NCBI GenBank assembly: GCA_018340375.1 | Contig: JAFFJZ010000076.1 | Location: 62,001-126,000 of the forward strand | Source: Gonatopus flavifemur | Lineage: Eukaryota; Arthropoda; Insecta; Hymenoptera; Dryinidae | Direction of reading: 5' to 3' | Length of the DNA stretch: 64,000 nt | Shown here: piece after piece, positions 1-10,707 of the stretch | Position numbering within the stretch: position 1 is the stretch's first letter | How the letters are laid out: every line of letters begins with the position of its first letter | The notes under the pieces: model-generated | Databases searched by the model: none | Seen by the model: the letters and a program-made list of their open reading frames with translations, nothing else | Told to the model about the DNA's origin: nothing | Program-made: the position numbers and the translations under genes

Positions 1-380
1 ATTATAAACGATGAATCATATTATTCACCCAGGTAACACGAGAACTTCTCAAATATGCTATGATGATACCTTGAATGTGAAAAGAATGTGCAAATGAGAC
101 TATTTCAGATAAATTCGTCAAGATATTCTATGGACGCGCATAGCACCTAATTATCCGAAACAGTCTCATTTGGAAGTTTCTAAGCGTGTTCGTAGGATTT
201 TCCAAACACGTTCTCAGCATTTTTAACCTTCTGTGTTGCTTGGGCACTTACGTAGGTCATTCACGAAAAAAATTACCACGTAAGAATTACATGAAGAGTG
301 AGGTTATGATTACGGTGTGGATTTCATGTAGAATTTACTCCAGAGTCCCGTCAGATTTACATTGTTATCATGGTTAACAT
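1..380. other. No recognised feature
   Basis: No coding signature, terminal repeat or tRNA-like box was recognised in this AT-rich flank. The short open frames here lack any family motif. Confidence 0.4.
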
Positions 381-503
381 CCCGTACGGCACCGGACATT
401 TCTACGTTGCCCCCGTTGGAATCTCCGTTCATCCACGTCCGCCATTTATCCACGTGGAGTCTACGGGGATGCGACGTGGAAGTCGGTGGATGTGCTGTTA
501 GGG
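381..503. mobile_element. Short CCC...GGG terminal-repeat element (123 bp)
   Basis: The left end CCCGTACGGCAC pairs inverted with the right end GTGCTGTTAGGG (9 of 12 positions). CCACGT-type motifs recur in both orientations inside. AT lies on each side (379-380 and 504-505), a possible 2-bp target duplication. Its ends resemble the CCCTAACAGC hairpin at 10601. It is too short to code and is probably a non-autonomous element. Confidence 0.55.
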
Positions 504-770
504 ATGGGAACACGCCTGTCGTTTACATTAGTAGCAATATACACATAACCAATGCATTGGTTCCAATGTGAGTTTCACTTCAATTGCATTCAATTCAATT
601 TAATCAGATTTATTGAGACTCAAGGAATTACATCCAACCTCATAATACAACCATATTAACTTCATGTATAACCTTATGTTAGATAGATGTCGTGACAGAG
701 ACCGTTTGTGCGCGCAATTTTTAAATCATGTCTATCTAAGTCATATGACATTTTATGAAAAGAAAAATAT
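504..770. other. No recognised feature
   Basis: AT-rich spacer between the small CCC element and the start of foldback family A. Nothing supported. Confidence 0.3.
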
Positions 771-2229
771 AATTGAACCCACGGGAAGAAGAACTCGACG
801 AGCGCTCGAATCGCGGTAAAAGTATTGTCCAAGCGGTCACGTGGGGGACCGAAAAAAAAGTCGGAATTTTGGAAAACTAAAAATACTGGGTGATAGGGCT
901 TGAAAAATCTATACGAGTGTTCGTTCACAATGTTTTTCTATGATCAATAGTTTTCGAGAAGAAAATTAAAAAGTACCTCTTTTTCTCGTACTAAAAATGA
1001 ATGTTTTTTCATCTTGAACTCGTTATAACTCGAGCAGTTTTCAACGTATCAAGATGAGTCTCGCAGATTCTGATTCGGAACACTCCCCCGAAGATGACGA
1101 TCTCGACAAAATTTTCAAAAATTGATGCAAAATTAATGAATTTTCAATTTGAAGTGAAAACTTGGTTTTCAACGAAGAGGAAAACTTTGCATTGAAAAAG
1201 TGTCGGGGGAAGTATGAGCTACGAAAAACTTCCAGCGACAAAGTTGTTCGCTAGTGTGCGGACAAACTTTATGGAAAGTTTCAGATCAATTGGACTATTG
1301 GTTCGGAAGATACAGCGATTTATCCATCAGCTCGCAACGGAAATTTCTCATGACTCTACGTCGTTTACCTGCTGAATATGAGGATCCGAATGAAAGGTTG
1401 CATTCACTCGATTTCTCAACGTAGATTTATGTTTTTTTGGTCGAAGCATCCAAATATCCAACTATTTTTGCAAAATTCGTTATACATTGTTTTTTTTTAT
1501 AACCATTTTTTATTCAACGCATCATTGTTCAATCCTCATTCTGCAAGATGAAAATTAAAGATTGAACATTTGTGTGCTCTCTCGAACTCAATAGTTTCCG
1601 AAACTTATTTCACGATTACTTGGCCAAATCTTATCGGAATGATATAAACATTGCTATCCAGATTCGATGTGTATTGCCGAAGCTTGTAAAATGATTCGAA
1701 TGATGAAAACATTTCGCTTTCCAATAATATTTGATAACGAATTCGTGGCTCTCAGGCTCGTGTTTTCCGAGTTTCAACGACACGAAGTGTCGAGCGAAAT
1801 GTGAAATTAAGAAAACTTCGAACAACCCTGGTAGAAATTCTCGCTAGTAAACCATAAGGCACTAATCAGTTCATCCTTTTTACTGGTGAGGCACTAATCG
1901 GGAAAGCTTATCAGTAACTGATGAGGGATGTAACACTCGCACCAACGAGGGACTCATCAGGTAAACTAAGCAGACACTAGAAAGTAACTGATGAGGCACT
2001 TGCCAGTAACTGACGAGGAATTTTTTGGAATAAATATGACTCTCTAAATTTCTTGGAGTGGAACGGCACTCTTGAGAAATGTGTATTCCAGGGGGAAAAA
2101 AATCTGTCCCAGATTTTAGTTATTTTTGTAAAAGACCATAAAAATAATCCATTTTTATCTTTTTACCAACATCCCCAAACTCCGCAACATTCTGTAATTG
2201 CTCGTTGTACTGATGGGAATTTATTATGC

Positions 2230-2320
2230 ACCTTCGAGGATTTGAACCGCTGTAATCAACCTACCTGAACGCGAATCTACACAACCTATGCCTAAACGAC
2301 CTGAGCTAAACTGACACTTG
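2230..2320 (-). repeat. tRNA-derived SINE fragment, family A-SINE copy 1
   Basis: On the minus strand a B-box-like GGTTCAAATCC lies at 2238-2248. An A-box-like TTTAGCTCAGG lies about 55 bp upstream, near 2302-2312. The stretch between (TTAGGCATAGGTTGTGTAG...) resembles the copy at 40460-40560. It is read as the RNA polymerase III head of a tRNA-derived SINE, not as a working tRNA. Confidence 0.5.
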
Positions 2321-2602
2321 CGTCTGTGGTAGAAAAAGTTGCAACAAGTGTTCCTGGAGTACCTCGGTTGATTTCCTGTAGGACGATGTATTACAATAAT
2401 AATCGAATCAGACTCGATAAATTTTTGAATCATTATAATATTAGGGATGAATATAGCGAAGTATTGAAAATTCTGTAATGATGTGCCAGTGGATAGAATT
2501 TGATTCCGACGTTGACAAATTTCCAATCTATGTAATTTTCTGACCTCAAAATTTTTGAATCACATATACTTATATGATATATGTACTGTGAAAGGTTATT
2601 GT

Positions 2603-2776
2603 TGTATATTAAGTGTTATCATGTAAGCCAGGCATAAGGCTTCCCACGGGTGGCGCGTGTGTCGTGAGACAGACGGAAGTCAGTTCTTACAGAGTCTTGG
2701 CATTGTAAGCATCGAACACGAGTCAGCAATAAAAACTATTAAAATAACGTGTGTGTTTGATTCAATAAACATAACA
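2603..2776 (+). repeat. 5' LTR
   Basis: Starts TGTATATTAAGTG, ends AAACATAACA, and is repeated at 7049-7220. The bases after it (TGGCGCTGCGGCTG, 2777 onward) sit where a tRNA primer-binding site is expected. The tRNA was not identified. Confidence 0.85.
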
Positions 2777-2851
2777 TGGCGCTGCGGCTGTGACGAATAT
2801 CGTTACGAGTAGAAAAGACAAGTAGAGCGGTAATAATATAAAGTGAAAATA

Positions 2852-4753
2852 ATGTCTACAACCACAGACACCAACACACCGAGCACGAGTACGACGCCTG
2901 TAACAACAATGGCGAGCGTGCCAATGTCGGGCTTGGAACCCCCCGATCCTGTGACTGAATTGACGATGGAAAGTTATATAAAGTGGAAGCAACGTTTTGA
3001 AATATTCCGAATTGCATCAGGTGCGGCTAAAAATGAAGAACGTGTTCAAGTTGCTATTCTATTACATTGCATGGGTGAGCAATGTTTGGATGTGTTTAAT
3101 AACAATCTAACGGAAGAAGAAAAAGGTCAATATAACGCCATATTGGAAAAATTCGATGCATATTTTGTGCCAACAAAAAATGAAAGTGTCCACTCGCATC
3201 TGTTTTTCACTCGTAATCAACATAGTGGGGAAAATTTTGATGCATATTTAACTGAATTGAGAAAATTGAGTAACGATTGTAATTTTGGAGAATTGCAAGA
3301 CCGATTAATACGTGACAGAATAGTAGCTGGCATCACAGATAAAGTTTTGAAAAGTCGTTTATTAAGAGAAAGCGAGTTAACGCTGCGAAAAACAATTAAA
3401 ATTTGTAAGGCTGCTGAGTTAGCTGAAGTGCAAGTGAAAAAGTCTGAAAATAATGCGGAGTTGGCTACAGTACAAAGGAGTAAATATCTTCAAACTCGTC
3501 AAGGAAAAAAAGTCACTGGTGGAGACAACCGATCGCATGTCGGTAAGAGTGCGGATTTCGATCGACGACCACAGGGGGCGACATCCAACTACGCAACATC
3601 GAGAGGTGGAGATAATGCACAAAGGAAGAATGATAGAGATGTCTGTCAGAAGTGTGGTTACGTCCATCAGTGGAAAAAATGTCCGGCGTATGGTAAACTG
3701 TGCAACAGCTGCGGTAAAATGAATCATTTTAAAAAAATGTGTAAGGTACAAAAAATAAAAGTAGTTCGAGTGAAAGATACAGAATATGATTCAGATTTCG
3801 AGGGATTTGTTATAGATATTATCAGTGTGAATTCTGTAGAGACTAGAAAGGACTGGGTACAGCATTTAACAATTGTAGATTGTAAGAATAAAGTTGTTCC
3901 TTTTAAACTCGATACAGGGGCGCAGTGTAATGTTATACCGAGAAATTTGTGTGAAAATTTAGGTATAAAACAAATAGAGAGTTCAAATCTGAAATTGATT
4001 AGTTATTCGAAAAAACAAATAGATACAATTGGCAAAGTAAATTTAAAATGTAGAATTGGAAATCAAGTGAAAAATGTCAGATTTGAAATTTTTAATGGTA
4101 GTGCTGCGCCATTTCTAGGATTGCCAACTATTGAAGAATATCATTTACTGAAACGATCAGAAGTTAAAGAAAATTGCACTGAAATTAGAGAAATGATTGT
4201 ACAAAATAAATCTACTTTTTTGTATAAATATGAAGATGTGTTTACAGGTATGGATAAGATCAAAGATTTCAAATATAAAATCAAACTCAAGCCGAATTCA
4301 GTGGGTAGAGTGGAGCCGGGCAGACATGTACCATTCAAATTACAGAATAAATTGAAAGATGAGTTGGATAATATGCGAAAACATGGAATTATACGAAGAA
4401 TAAAAAAACCAACAGAGTTTGTGAACTCATTGGTTATGGTAAGAAAACCTAATGGAAAGATACGCGTCTGCCTGGACCCTCAGTATCTGAATACTTGTGT
4501 ATTACGTGAACATTATCAGTTACCGACATTGGAAGAAATTGCAACAAAACTAAATGGTGCTAAGTATTTCACGACTCTGGATGCTAATAAAGCTTTTTGG
4601 CAGATAGAGCTTTGTGATGAATCACAAGAACTCACGACATTTAATACGCCATTTGGGCGGTATTGTTTTCAGAGAATGCCATATGGTCTAAATTCGAGTC
4701 CTGAAGTATTTCATCGTATTTGCAGGGATAGAAAATATTGTGATATATATTGA
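2852..4753 (+). pseudogene. Gag, protease and N-terminal reverse transcriptase (Gypsy pol, part 1)
   Basis: The first ATG is at 2852, just after the LTR and leader. The N-terminal half is capsid-like. It is followed by two CCHC knuckles near 3640-3735 (CQKCGYVHQWKKC and CNSCGKMNHFKKMC), which bind the RNA genome. A protease active site DTGA lies near 3910-3922. The RT fingers and palm follow (RVCLDPQYLN, TTLDANKAFWQI, FQRMPYGLNSSPEVF). Gag and pol share one frame, as in some insect Gypsy elements. The frame is lost near 4720-4735, just before the YIDD box, and a few residues appear missing there, so the RT is broken. Confidence 0.85.
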
Positions 4754-5372
4754 TGATATATTGATATGGGCAGAAACTGATGAACGAATGAATGAGATTT
4801 TAGAAAGGGTACTTGAACGTGCTAGGGAATATCATGTAAAATTTAACATGGATAAATGTCGATTTAATGTACAAGAAGTTAAGTATTTGGGCCACGTGCT
4901 TAATGGATGTGGATTGAGTATTGATCCTGAGAAAGTTAAATGCATTCAAGAGGTGGAAAAACGAAAATCACAAAAAGAATTGTTGCGATTTCTCGGTATG
5001 ATAAATTACGTTGGTAAATTTATACCAAATCTGTCACAGCGCACATCTAGTTTGAGACAACTAATTAAAGATAGAGCTCCTTTTATATGGGGTAAAGCGC
5101 ATCAAGAGACATTCGAAGAGTTGAAATCGATATTATGTAAACCCCCTATTTTATCATATTTTGATATGTCTAAAGAAATTGTCTTAAGCGTCGATGCGTC
5201 AGGTGAGGGAACAGGGTGTGTACTGTTACAGAATGACAGACCTGTGGTTTATGGTTCAAGAGCACTCAATGAAACAGAAAAGATGTATAGTCAAATTGAA
5301 AAGGAATGCCTTGCAATTGTACATGGATGTACAAAATTTTACCAATATATATATATGGTCAGTCTTTCATAG
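4740..5372 (+). pseudogene. Reverse transcriptase palm and RNase H (Gypsy pol, part 2)
   Basis: This frame carries the catalytic box YIDDILIW at its start, then the RT thumb (YLGHVLNGCGL, FLGMINYVGKF). RNase H begins with the acidic residues of VDAS and EKECLAIV. It is displaced from part 1 by a frameshift upstream. It ends where an AT-dinucleotide run (5343-5356) has an apparent length change that shifts the reading frame inside RNase H. This replication gene is therefore interrupted twice. Confidence 0.85.
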
Positions 5373-6448
5373 TTGAGACAGATCATAAACCGTTGGTTGC
5401 CATTTTTAATAAACCACTGAACAAATGTCCACCACGTTTGTATAGAATGAGGATAAGTTTGCAACCTTATGATTTCAAAGTAGTATACAAACCGGGCAAA
5501 CAATTTGTGATCGCTGATTACTTGAGTAGATCTTATTCGAAAGAATCCGTGCCAGAGGTACAAGAAGAGGTGGAGGCATTTGTTTGTATGGTTATAGAAA
5601 ATACAAGTTTCAAAGATGAAAGAATAAAAAGTTTAATAAATGAAACAAGTAAGGATGAAGAGTTACAAATAGTGATGAAATATATACGAGAGGGGTGGCC
5701 AGAAAATAAGAGTAATGTACATGAGCTGGGAAAACCGTATTTTCCATTCAGGGATGAGTTGAGTGAGATAGGAGGATTGCTCTTAAAAAATTTTTGTATT
5801 GTCATTCCTCGAGCGAGTAGAAATCATATATTGGAGCAAATTCATTATCCACACTTAGGTATAGAGAAGACTAAAGCATTTGCTAGAAAGACAGTGTATT
5901 GGCCGGGAATAAATAAACACATAGAGGATAGGATTGGAAATTGTGATACATGTCTGAATTACAGAAACAAAAATGCTAAAGAACCTATGGTTTTAAAGGA
6001 AGTACCTGATGGTCCTTGGAAGATTTTAGCGACACATATATTCCAATTTAAAAACAAATATTATTTGCTAGGGGTAGACTCATATAGTAAATTCGTTGAA
6101 GTGGAGATGTTGAACAATATAGAAAGCCAAAACGTGATTGAAGCATTAAAAAAAATGTTTTCGCGATACGGAATACCGAATAAAATATACTCTGATTCAG
6201 GAACTCAATATACAAGCAGTCAATTCAAGCAATTTTCGGAAAAATGGAATTTGGAGCATGCGATTACATCTCCCAAGCATCATCAAGCAAATGGGCTTGT
6301 GGAGAGGTATATAGGCACTATAAAAAAGATATTTTATAAAATAGTGCAAGAAAAGAAAGATTTAAATTTGGCTTTGCTCCAATATCGAAATACTCCAATA
6401 AACAAACAAGGGATAACGCCAACAGAGCTATTTTGGCAGAAGAACTAG
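5306..6448 (+). pseudogene. RNase H C-terminus and integrase (Gypsy pol, part 3)
   Basis: It begins with the end of RNase H (TDHKPL, IADYLSR). The integrase zinc region follows (HYPHLG, then CDTC near 5948), and then the DDE core. The core positions seen are THIF, YSDSGTQY and NGLVERY. Gypsy integrases normally have Asp in the first position; here it is His (codon 6035-6037), so the catalytic triad is incomplete. The frame closes at 6448 after ELFWQKN, earlier than in the family. The remaining C-terminal part lies in another frame downstream. Confidence 0.85.
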
Positions 6449-6500
6449 AAACTTAGTCCCATTCTGTATTCAAAATCCTGTAGATACCATAAAATATAGG

Positions 6501-6980
6501 GAATCTTTGATTTAAAAACAAATAAAACAGAAGGAACATTTTGACAAAGGAGCGAGACATTTATATCCGTTCCAGAAAGGTGACATTGTCAAAATACATG
6601 CGGAAGATAGAACATTGCCTCATAAAAATGGTAAGATCATTCGAGTAGGAAAAAATCCGCGGGCTTATCATGTAGAAACGGAAGAAAATAAAATGATAAT
6701 AAGGAATAGAAAGATGTTATCGAAAGGAAGAGAGTTCAATGGACAAAAATCATTCATAGATGATGATAATATTGCTGAGATCCCACCTGATCGAACAATA
6801 ACTACAAATGCAGATGGTATAAACAATAATGGAGAATATCAGCAAACACTAGAGAATAATGAAATCCCTCGGGATGCAATTGTTGGAACCGATTCACAAA
6901 GATGTACAAGAACAGGTCGAATAGTAAAACAACCGTCACGTTTTAAAGATTATGTAATGGGGCAGTTTGCGTTTTTATAA
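6501..6980 (+). pseudogene. Integrase C-terminal domain remnant (Gypsy pol, part 4)
   Basis: From about 6510 a different frame reads through FDKGARHLYPFQKGDIVKI and a basic stretch. This matches the chromatin- and DNA-binding C-terminal region that follows the integrase core in Gypsy elements. It runs to a stop at 6980, about 70 bp before the 3' LTR. At least one frameshift separates it from part 3. The acidic and polar tail (NNGEYQQTLENNEIP) has no recognised fold. No separate env gene follows. Confidence 0.7.
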
Positions 6981-7030
6981 GTTACATATGATGTATTAAA
7001 TCTCCTTAATTCTAAGTTTTTCTTTTTAAT

Positions 7031-7048
7031 AATAAAGAAGGGAAGACG
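7031..7048 (+). promoter_or_regulatory. Polypurine tract
   Basis: AATAAAGAAGGGAAGAC immediately precedes the 3' LTR. This is the expected site for plus-strand DNA priming in LTR retrotransposons. Confidence 0.7.
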
Positions 7049-7220
7049 TGTATTAAGTGTTATCATGTAAACCAGGCATAAGGCTTCCTACGGGTGGCGC
7101 GTGTGTCGTGAGACAGACGGAAGTCAGTTCTTACAGAGTCTTGGCATTGTAAGCATCGAACACGAGTCAGCAATAAAGACTATCAAAATAACGTGTGTCT
7201 TCGATTCAATAAACATAACA
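7049..7220 (+). repeat. 3' LTR
   Basis: Starts TGTATTAAGTG and ends AAACATAACA; about 96% identical to the 5' LTR by eye. It is followed by GTTAT, the likely target duplication. Confidence 0.85.
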
Positions 7221-7555
7221 GTTATATAATTCTATCAATAAAATGAATTGAACTTACACTTATTGATGTATAATTTCATATGAAGTGAATTGTGAATTTG
7301 GAAGTGAATTTAATTCAATGTATATTATATCGACGCTCAAAGTTTCTATTTTTTGCAATGCTTTGGTTTGAGTCTGTATCCAAATTCTTGTTTACTTTCA
7401 AGATCATTATTTCATTCTCTTGGAGACTCACAGAATTTCCTTATTGAAAGTGATTGTGCTGATTTGAAATACCTTTATTTCTGTATGATACTAATAATTG
7501 ATAATGCTAGGTGTCATTAGTCAATACCGCATATCTGAGTCACTGTGTTTGATAC

Positions 7556-7745
7556 CATGTATTGATAAACAATAGTGAGTATACCCTGTAACAATAAACA
7601 ATACTGGATATAGTTGATAAATACCATGTATCGATGAACAATATTGGATGTAGTTGATCGATACCATGTATTCATGAACAATATTGGATACAGTTGATCG
7701 ATGCCATGGATCGATGAACAAAATTGGATATAGTTGATCGATACC
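7556..7745. repeat. Minisatellite, left arm
   Basis: About four units of roughly 40-45 bp share ATACCATGTAT, GATGAACAATATTGGAT and AGTTGATCGAT. The array recurs inverted at 9141-9330. The repeated short open frames here are a by-product of the array. Confidence 0.7.
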
Positions 7746-9140
7746 ACATATCCTTGTAGAAGATCATATTAAGGTTGTTTGAACTGTATATATGAACCTT
7801 AATGTTGATTTTATTTATGGAAATTGCAATTGTAGATCTCTTTCAATTTCATAAAACTATTTTGAATTAAATCTTACGAAAGCTTTTCAAATTGATATTT
7901 CAGTACTGGATGTACTATACTGAAAATCATTTCAGTTCTTTGGGTTGATTTTTCATAAAAAAGTTTGTTTTTTGTGATTTATTAAGTTATACAAACAATT
8001 TTTACAAAACTCCAGTAATTTTACACTTTTGAATCATGAAACATTTATTTATTCTGATACATAGTTTAAAGTGTTTTGTCTTTTCAGATACCCAAGAACG
8101 TTTCTAACGGAACATTTTATTCTAAGTATCTACATTTCATTGAAAACATGTCACTCAATGGAATATTTTGATCACAGTCTTCTTGTATTGTAAGAAAGAG
8201 TTCCTCTCAGATTCATATACTCTTACTAAAATACATTGAAAATATTCTTTGACTCATTCTCTTTTCATGGGCTTTTCTAATGGCTTATGTATATGTTTAT
8301 TAATCGTATAACACTAATATACAACTATCCAATTGCATTGTAAAATATAACACCTTTTCATGTATACATCTCATACATCTGTACCGTTTACTGTGAAACA
8401 TTCATTATATTTCGAACATTTATCACAATTAATGAAATTATTATACATAATTCAACCTAACATAGACAAGATATACTGAATGTTTTATAATGAAGGCCAC
8501 AGGCCACAGATATATGAGATGGATACATGAAAAGGTGTTATATTTTACAATGCAATTGGATAGTTGTATATTAGTGTTATACGATTAATAAACATATACA
8601 TAAGACATTAAAAAAGCCCATGAAAAGAGAATAAGTCAAAGAATATTTTCAATGTATTTTAGTAAGAGTATATGAATCTGAGAGGAACTCTTCCTTACAA
8701 TACAAGAAGACTGTGATCAAAATATTCCATTGAGTGACATGTTTTCAATGAAATGTAGATACTTAGAATAAAATGTTTCGTTAGAAACGTTCTTGGGTAT
8801 CTGAAAAGACAAAACACTTTAAACTATGTATCAGAATAAATAAATGTTTCATGATTCAAAAGTGTAAAATTACTGGAGTTTTCTAAAAATTGTTTGTATA
8901 ACTTAATAAATCACAAAAAACAAACTCTTTTATGAAAAATCAACCCAAAGAACTGAAATGATTTCCAGTATAATACATCCAGTATTGAAATATCAATTTG
9001 AAAAGCTTTCGTAAGATTTAATTCAAAATAGTTTTATGAAATTGAAAGAGATCTACAATTGCAATTTCCATACATAAAATCAACATTAAGGTTCATATAC
9101 ACAGTTCAAACAACCTAAATATGATCTTCTACAAGGATAT

Positions 9141-9330
9141 GTGGTATCGATCAACTATATCCAATTTTGTTCATCGATCAACTGTATCCAATATTGTTCA
9201 TGAATACATGGTATCGATCAACTACATCCAATATTGTTCATCGATACATGGCATTTATCAACTATATCCACTATTGTTTATTGTTACAGGGTATGCTTAC
9301 TCTTGTTCATAAATACATGGTATCACACAC
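9141..9330. repeat. Minisatellite, right arm
   Basis: Inverted counterpart of the array at 7556-7745, with small unit-to-unit differences, including one shortened unit near 9166-9190. Confidence 0.7.
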
Positions 9331-9589
9331 AGTGACTAATGAGGTATGAGTCATGAGGTATTGGCTAATGACACCTGGGATTATCAATTATTGGTATCAT
9401 ATAGAACTAAAGGTATTCCAGATCAGTACCATCACTTTTGATAAGAAAATTCCATAAGTTTCCCAAAGAATGAAATAATTATCCTGAAAGTAAACAAAAG
9501 TTTAGATGAATATTCAAAACCAAGCATCGCAAGACAGAAAATCTGAGCATCGATTTAATATGAATAAGCTGGGATATTTTACTCTAAGA

Positions 9590-9790
9590 CAGGTGATATT
9601 TTAATTCACAAATAGGGGAAGTATAATTCACTCTCTACTTACGAGTGATACTTTTCATTCTAGTTTGAAAAGTGGAGAGATTCACTCTACTAAAGTGATC
9701 TTGTCACTCTTGGAGAGTGAAAGTGCTAATGCATTTTACATTGAGAGTGGAAATTTCACTCTTAGAAATTTAGGGGGTATACTGTAGTAA
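9590..9790. repeat. Cluster of CACTCT/AGAGTG motifs
   Basis: At least eight CACTCT or AGAGTG/GAGTGA words occur in 200 bp in both orientations, ending at ...AAATTTAGGGGG. This resembles the subterminal region of the CCC-ended elements seen from one end only. No matching left end was found. Confidence 0.35.
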
Positions 9791-10249
9791 TAACTACATC
9801 TCTTCACTTAGAATATAGATGCAATTAAGAGAAATTACCTCTCGAGTCTTGAAATGAATAAAAAGTTATTTGCACTTCTGAATCATGCCAATATTGTTGC
9901 TCAATCCCTACTCATTTTTGAAGTTAATCCATCGAAAATGTCGTCTTTTCTGATAAAAAGTGCAAGGAACACTTTATTCAATCCAAGATTGAAAAGCTCA
10001 TGTCTCTTCATTCAATTTATACCTGGAGTGATTACTTGTAATTATCAGTAGAGAAGATTTTACTCTATTATTATTAATTAGTTCAGATTATCAAATACTG
10101 ATGAGTAACTCATTAGTTTGTCCCAATCAATGCTAGTTGGATCCAACTTATCAGTTATTGACTAGCCCCTTGCTAGTTTTTCCTAATTAGTTCTTCCTTC
10201 TTAGTGCCTCATCGGTCATAGGGAAGAACTTGTAACATTTCTACCAGGG
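9791..10249. other. Right subterminal region of the 8.4-kb CCC element
   Basis: No gene. Motifs of the TGATGAG, CTCATTAG and CCTCATCGG type recur near 10090-10220 and mirror those at the left end (1850-2030). Confidence 0.5.
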
Positions 10250-10600
10250 AATAAAGTTATGCTCTTATGTTTGAGGAAGTTTTTCTGGAAATTTGAAATT
10301 AATCGAACAAAAAATATGGGGTTTATGATTTATGTAAAACGATCTCGTCTTATGAACGGGTCCTGTATAACATCATATTCATGTCTTGAAATATATTTCA
10401 GACAAGTTTAAAATGTCTCATGCAACGTGTTTGGATATCATTCACATCATATATGACACATACAAACCTCGTGATAAAAGTTCATTATTTGTACTTTTTC
10501 TTCAGTCATCAATGATTTGGAAATGCTAGTGAACTTTGAATTGTTTATAGACATGATTGTCGAATTGAATTCGGACAAATTTAATTCGAATTCAATGTTA

Positions 10601-10707
10601 CCCTAACAGCACAACTGCTTTCCGTTACCTTTCGATACCTTTCTGAAAGGTGTTGCACGTTTCAGAAAGGTATCGAAAGGTAACGGAAAGCAGTTGTGCT
10701 GTTAGGG
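10601..10707. mobile_element. CCCTAACAGC hairpin at the centre of family A copy 1
   Basis: A near-perfect 107-bp hairpin starts CCCTAACAGCACAACTGC and ends with its reverse complement. It contains GAAAGGTA-type motifs. The flanking bases are themselves palindromic (AATGTTA and TAACATT), so a target duplication cannot be distinguished from the arm sequence. It is either the foldback loop or a separate insertion at the arm junction. Confidence 0.6.

Larger units (their letters stand above)
2603..7220 (+). mobile_element. Ty3/Gypsy LTR retrotransposon, degraded
   Basis: Two LTRs of about 172-174 bp (2603-2776 and 7049-7220) flank gag-protease-RT-RNase H-integrase remnants. The LTRs differ by about six substitutions and a 2-bp indel. 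A polypurine tract lies just before the 3' LTR. GTTAT occurs at 2595-2599 and 7221-7225, a probable 5-bp target duplication if the first bases of the 5' LTR are slightly altered. The gene order with integrase last is that of Ty3/Gypsy. No envelope gene was seen. Several frameshifts and a changed integrase residue make it non-autonomous. Confidence 0.9.
7315..9560. repeat. 2.2-kb palindrome with minisatellite arms
   Basis: The arms 7315-8385 and 8498-9560 are inverted copies separated by about 110 bp. They match closely in the central kilobase and less well at the outer ends. Each arm holds the same short tandem array. No coding motif was found. It could be an independent long-TIR element or the original core of the 8.4-kb CCC element. 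No target duplication was identified at its outer ends. Confidence 0.75.
1826..10249. mobile_element. 8.4-kb CCCTGGTAG element inserted in a foldback arm
   Basis: The left end CCCTGGTAGAAATT pairs inverted with the right end ATTTCTACCAGGG. AA flanks both sides (1824-1825, 10250-10251). The intact opposite arm of family A (about 11050-11066) reads CGAACAATAAAG with a single AA, so the boundaries and a 2-bp AA duplication are fixed by an empty site. Subterminal motifs of the CTGATGAG/CTCATCAG type cluster at 1850-2030 and 10090-10220 in both orientations. Inside lie a SINE fragment, a Gypsy element and a 2.2-kb palindrome. No transposase gene was recognised, so this is probably a non-autonomous element enlarged by later insertions. 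Confidence 0.8.

Noticed and set aside
1041..1241. 66-codon frame conserved in both arms of family A (also 11641-11841)
   Set aside because: Conservation is explained by the palindrome. It is not preserved in copies 2 and 3 and has no protein motif.
2238..2248. Possible tRNA gene from the B-box-like sequence
   Set aside because: No acceptor stem or anticodon arm could be folded; SINE head preferred. The same applies at 26326, 37330 and 40536.
7517..7747. Two overlapping 66-76 codon frames of repeated YQLYP/HGID-like units
   Set aside because: They are translations of the minisatellite and its mirrored copy at 9121-9349, with no start context or motif.
7500..9330. CRISPR-like array
   Set aside because: Units are contiguous and imperfect without unique spacers, in a eukaryotic context.
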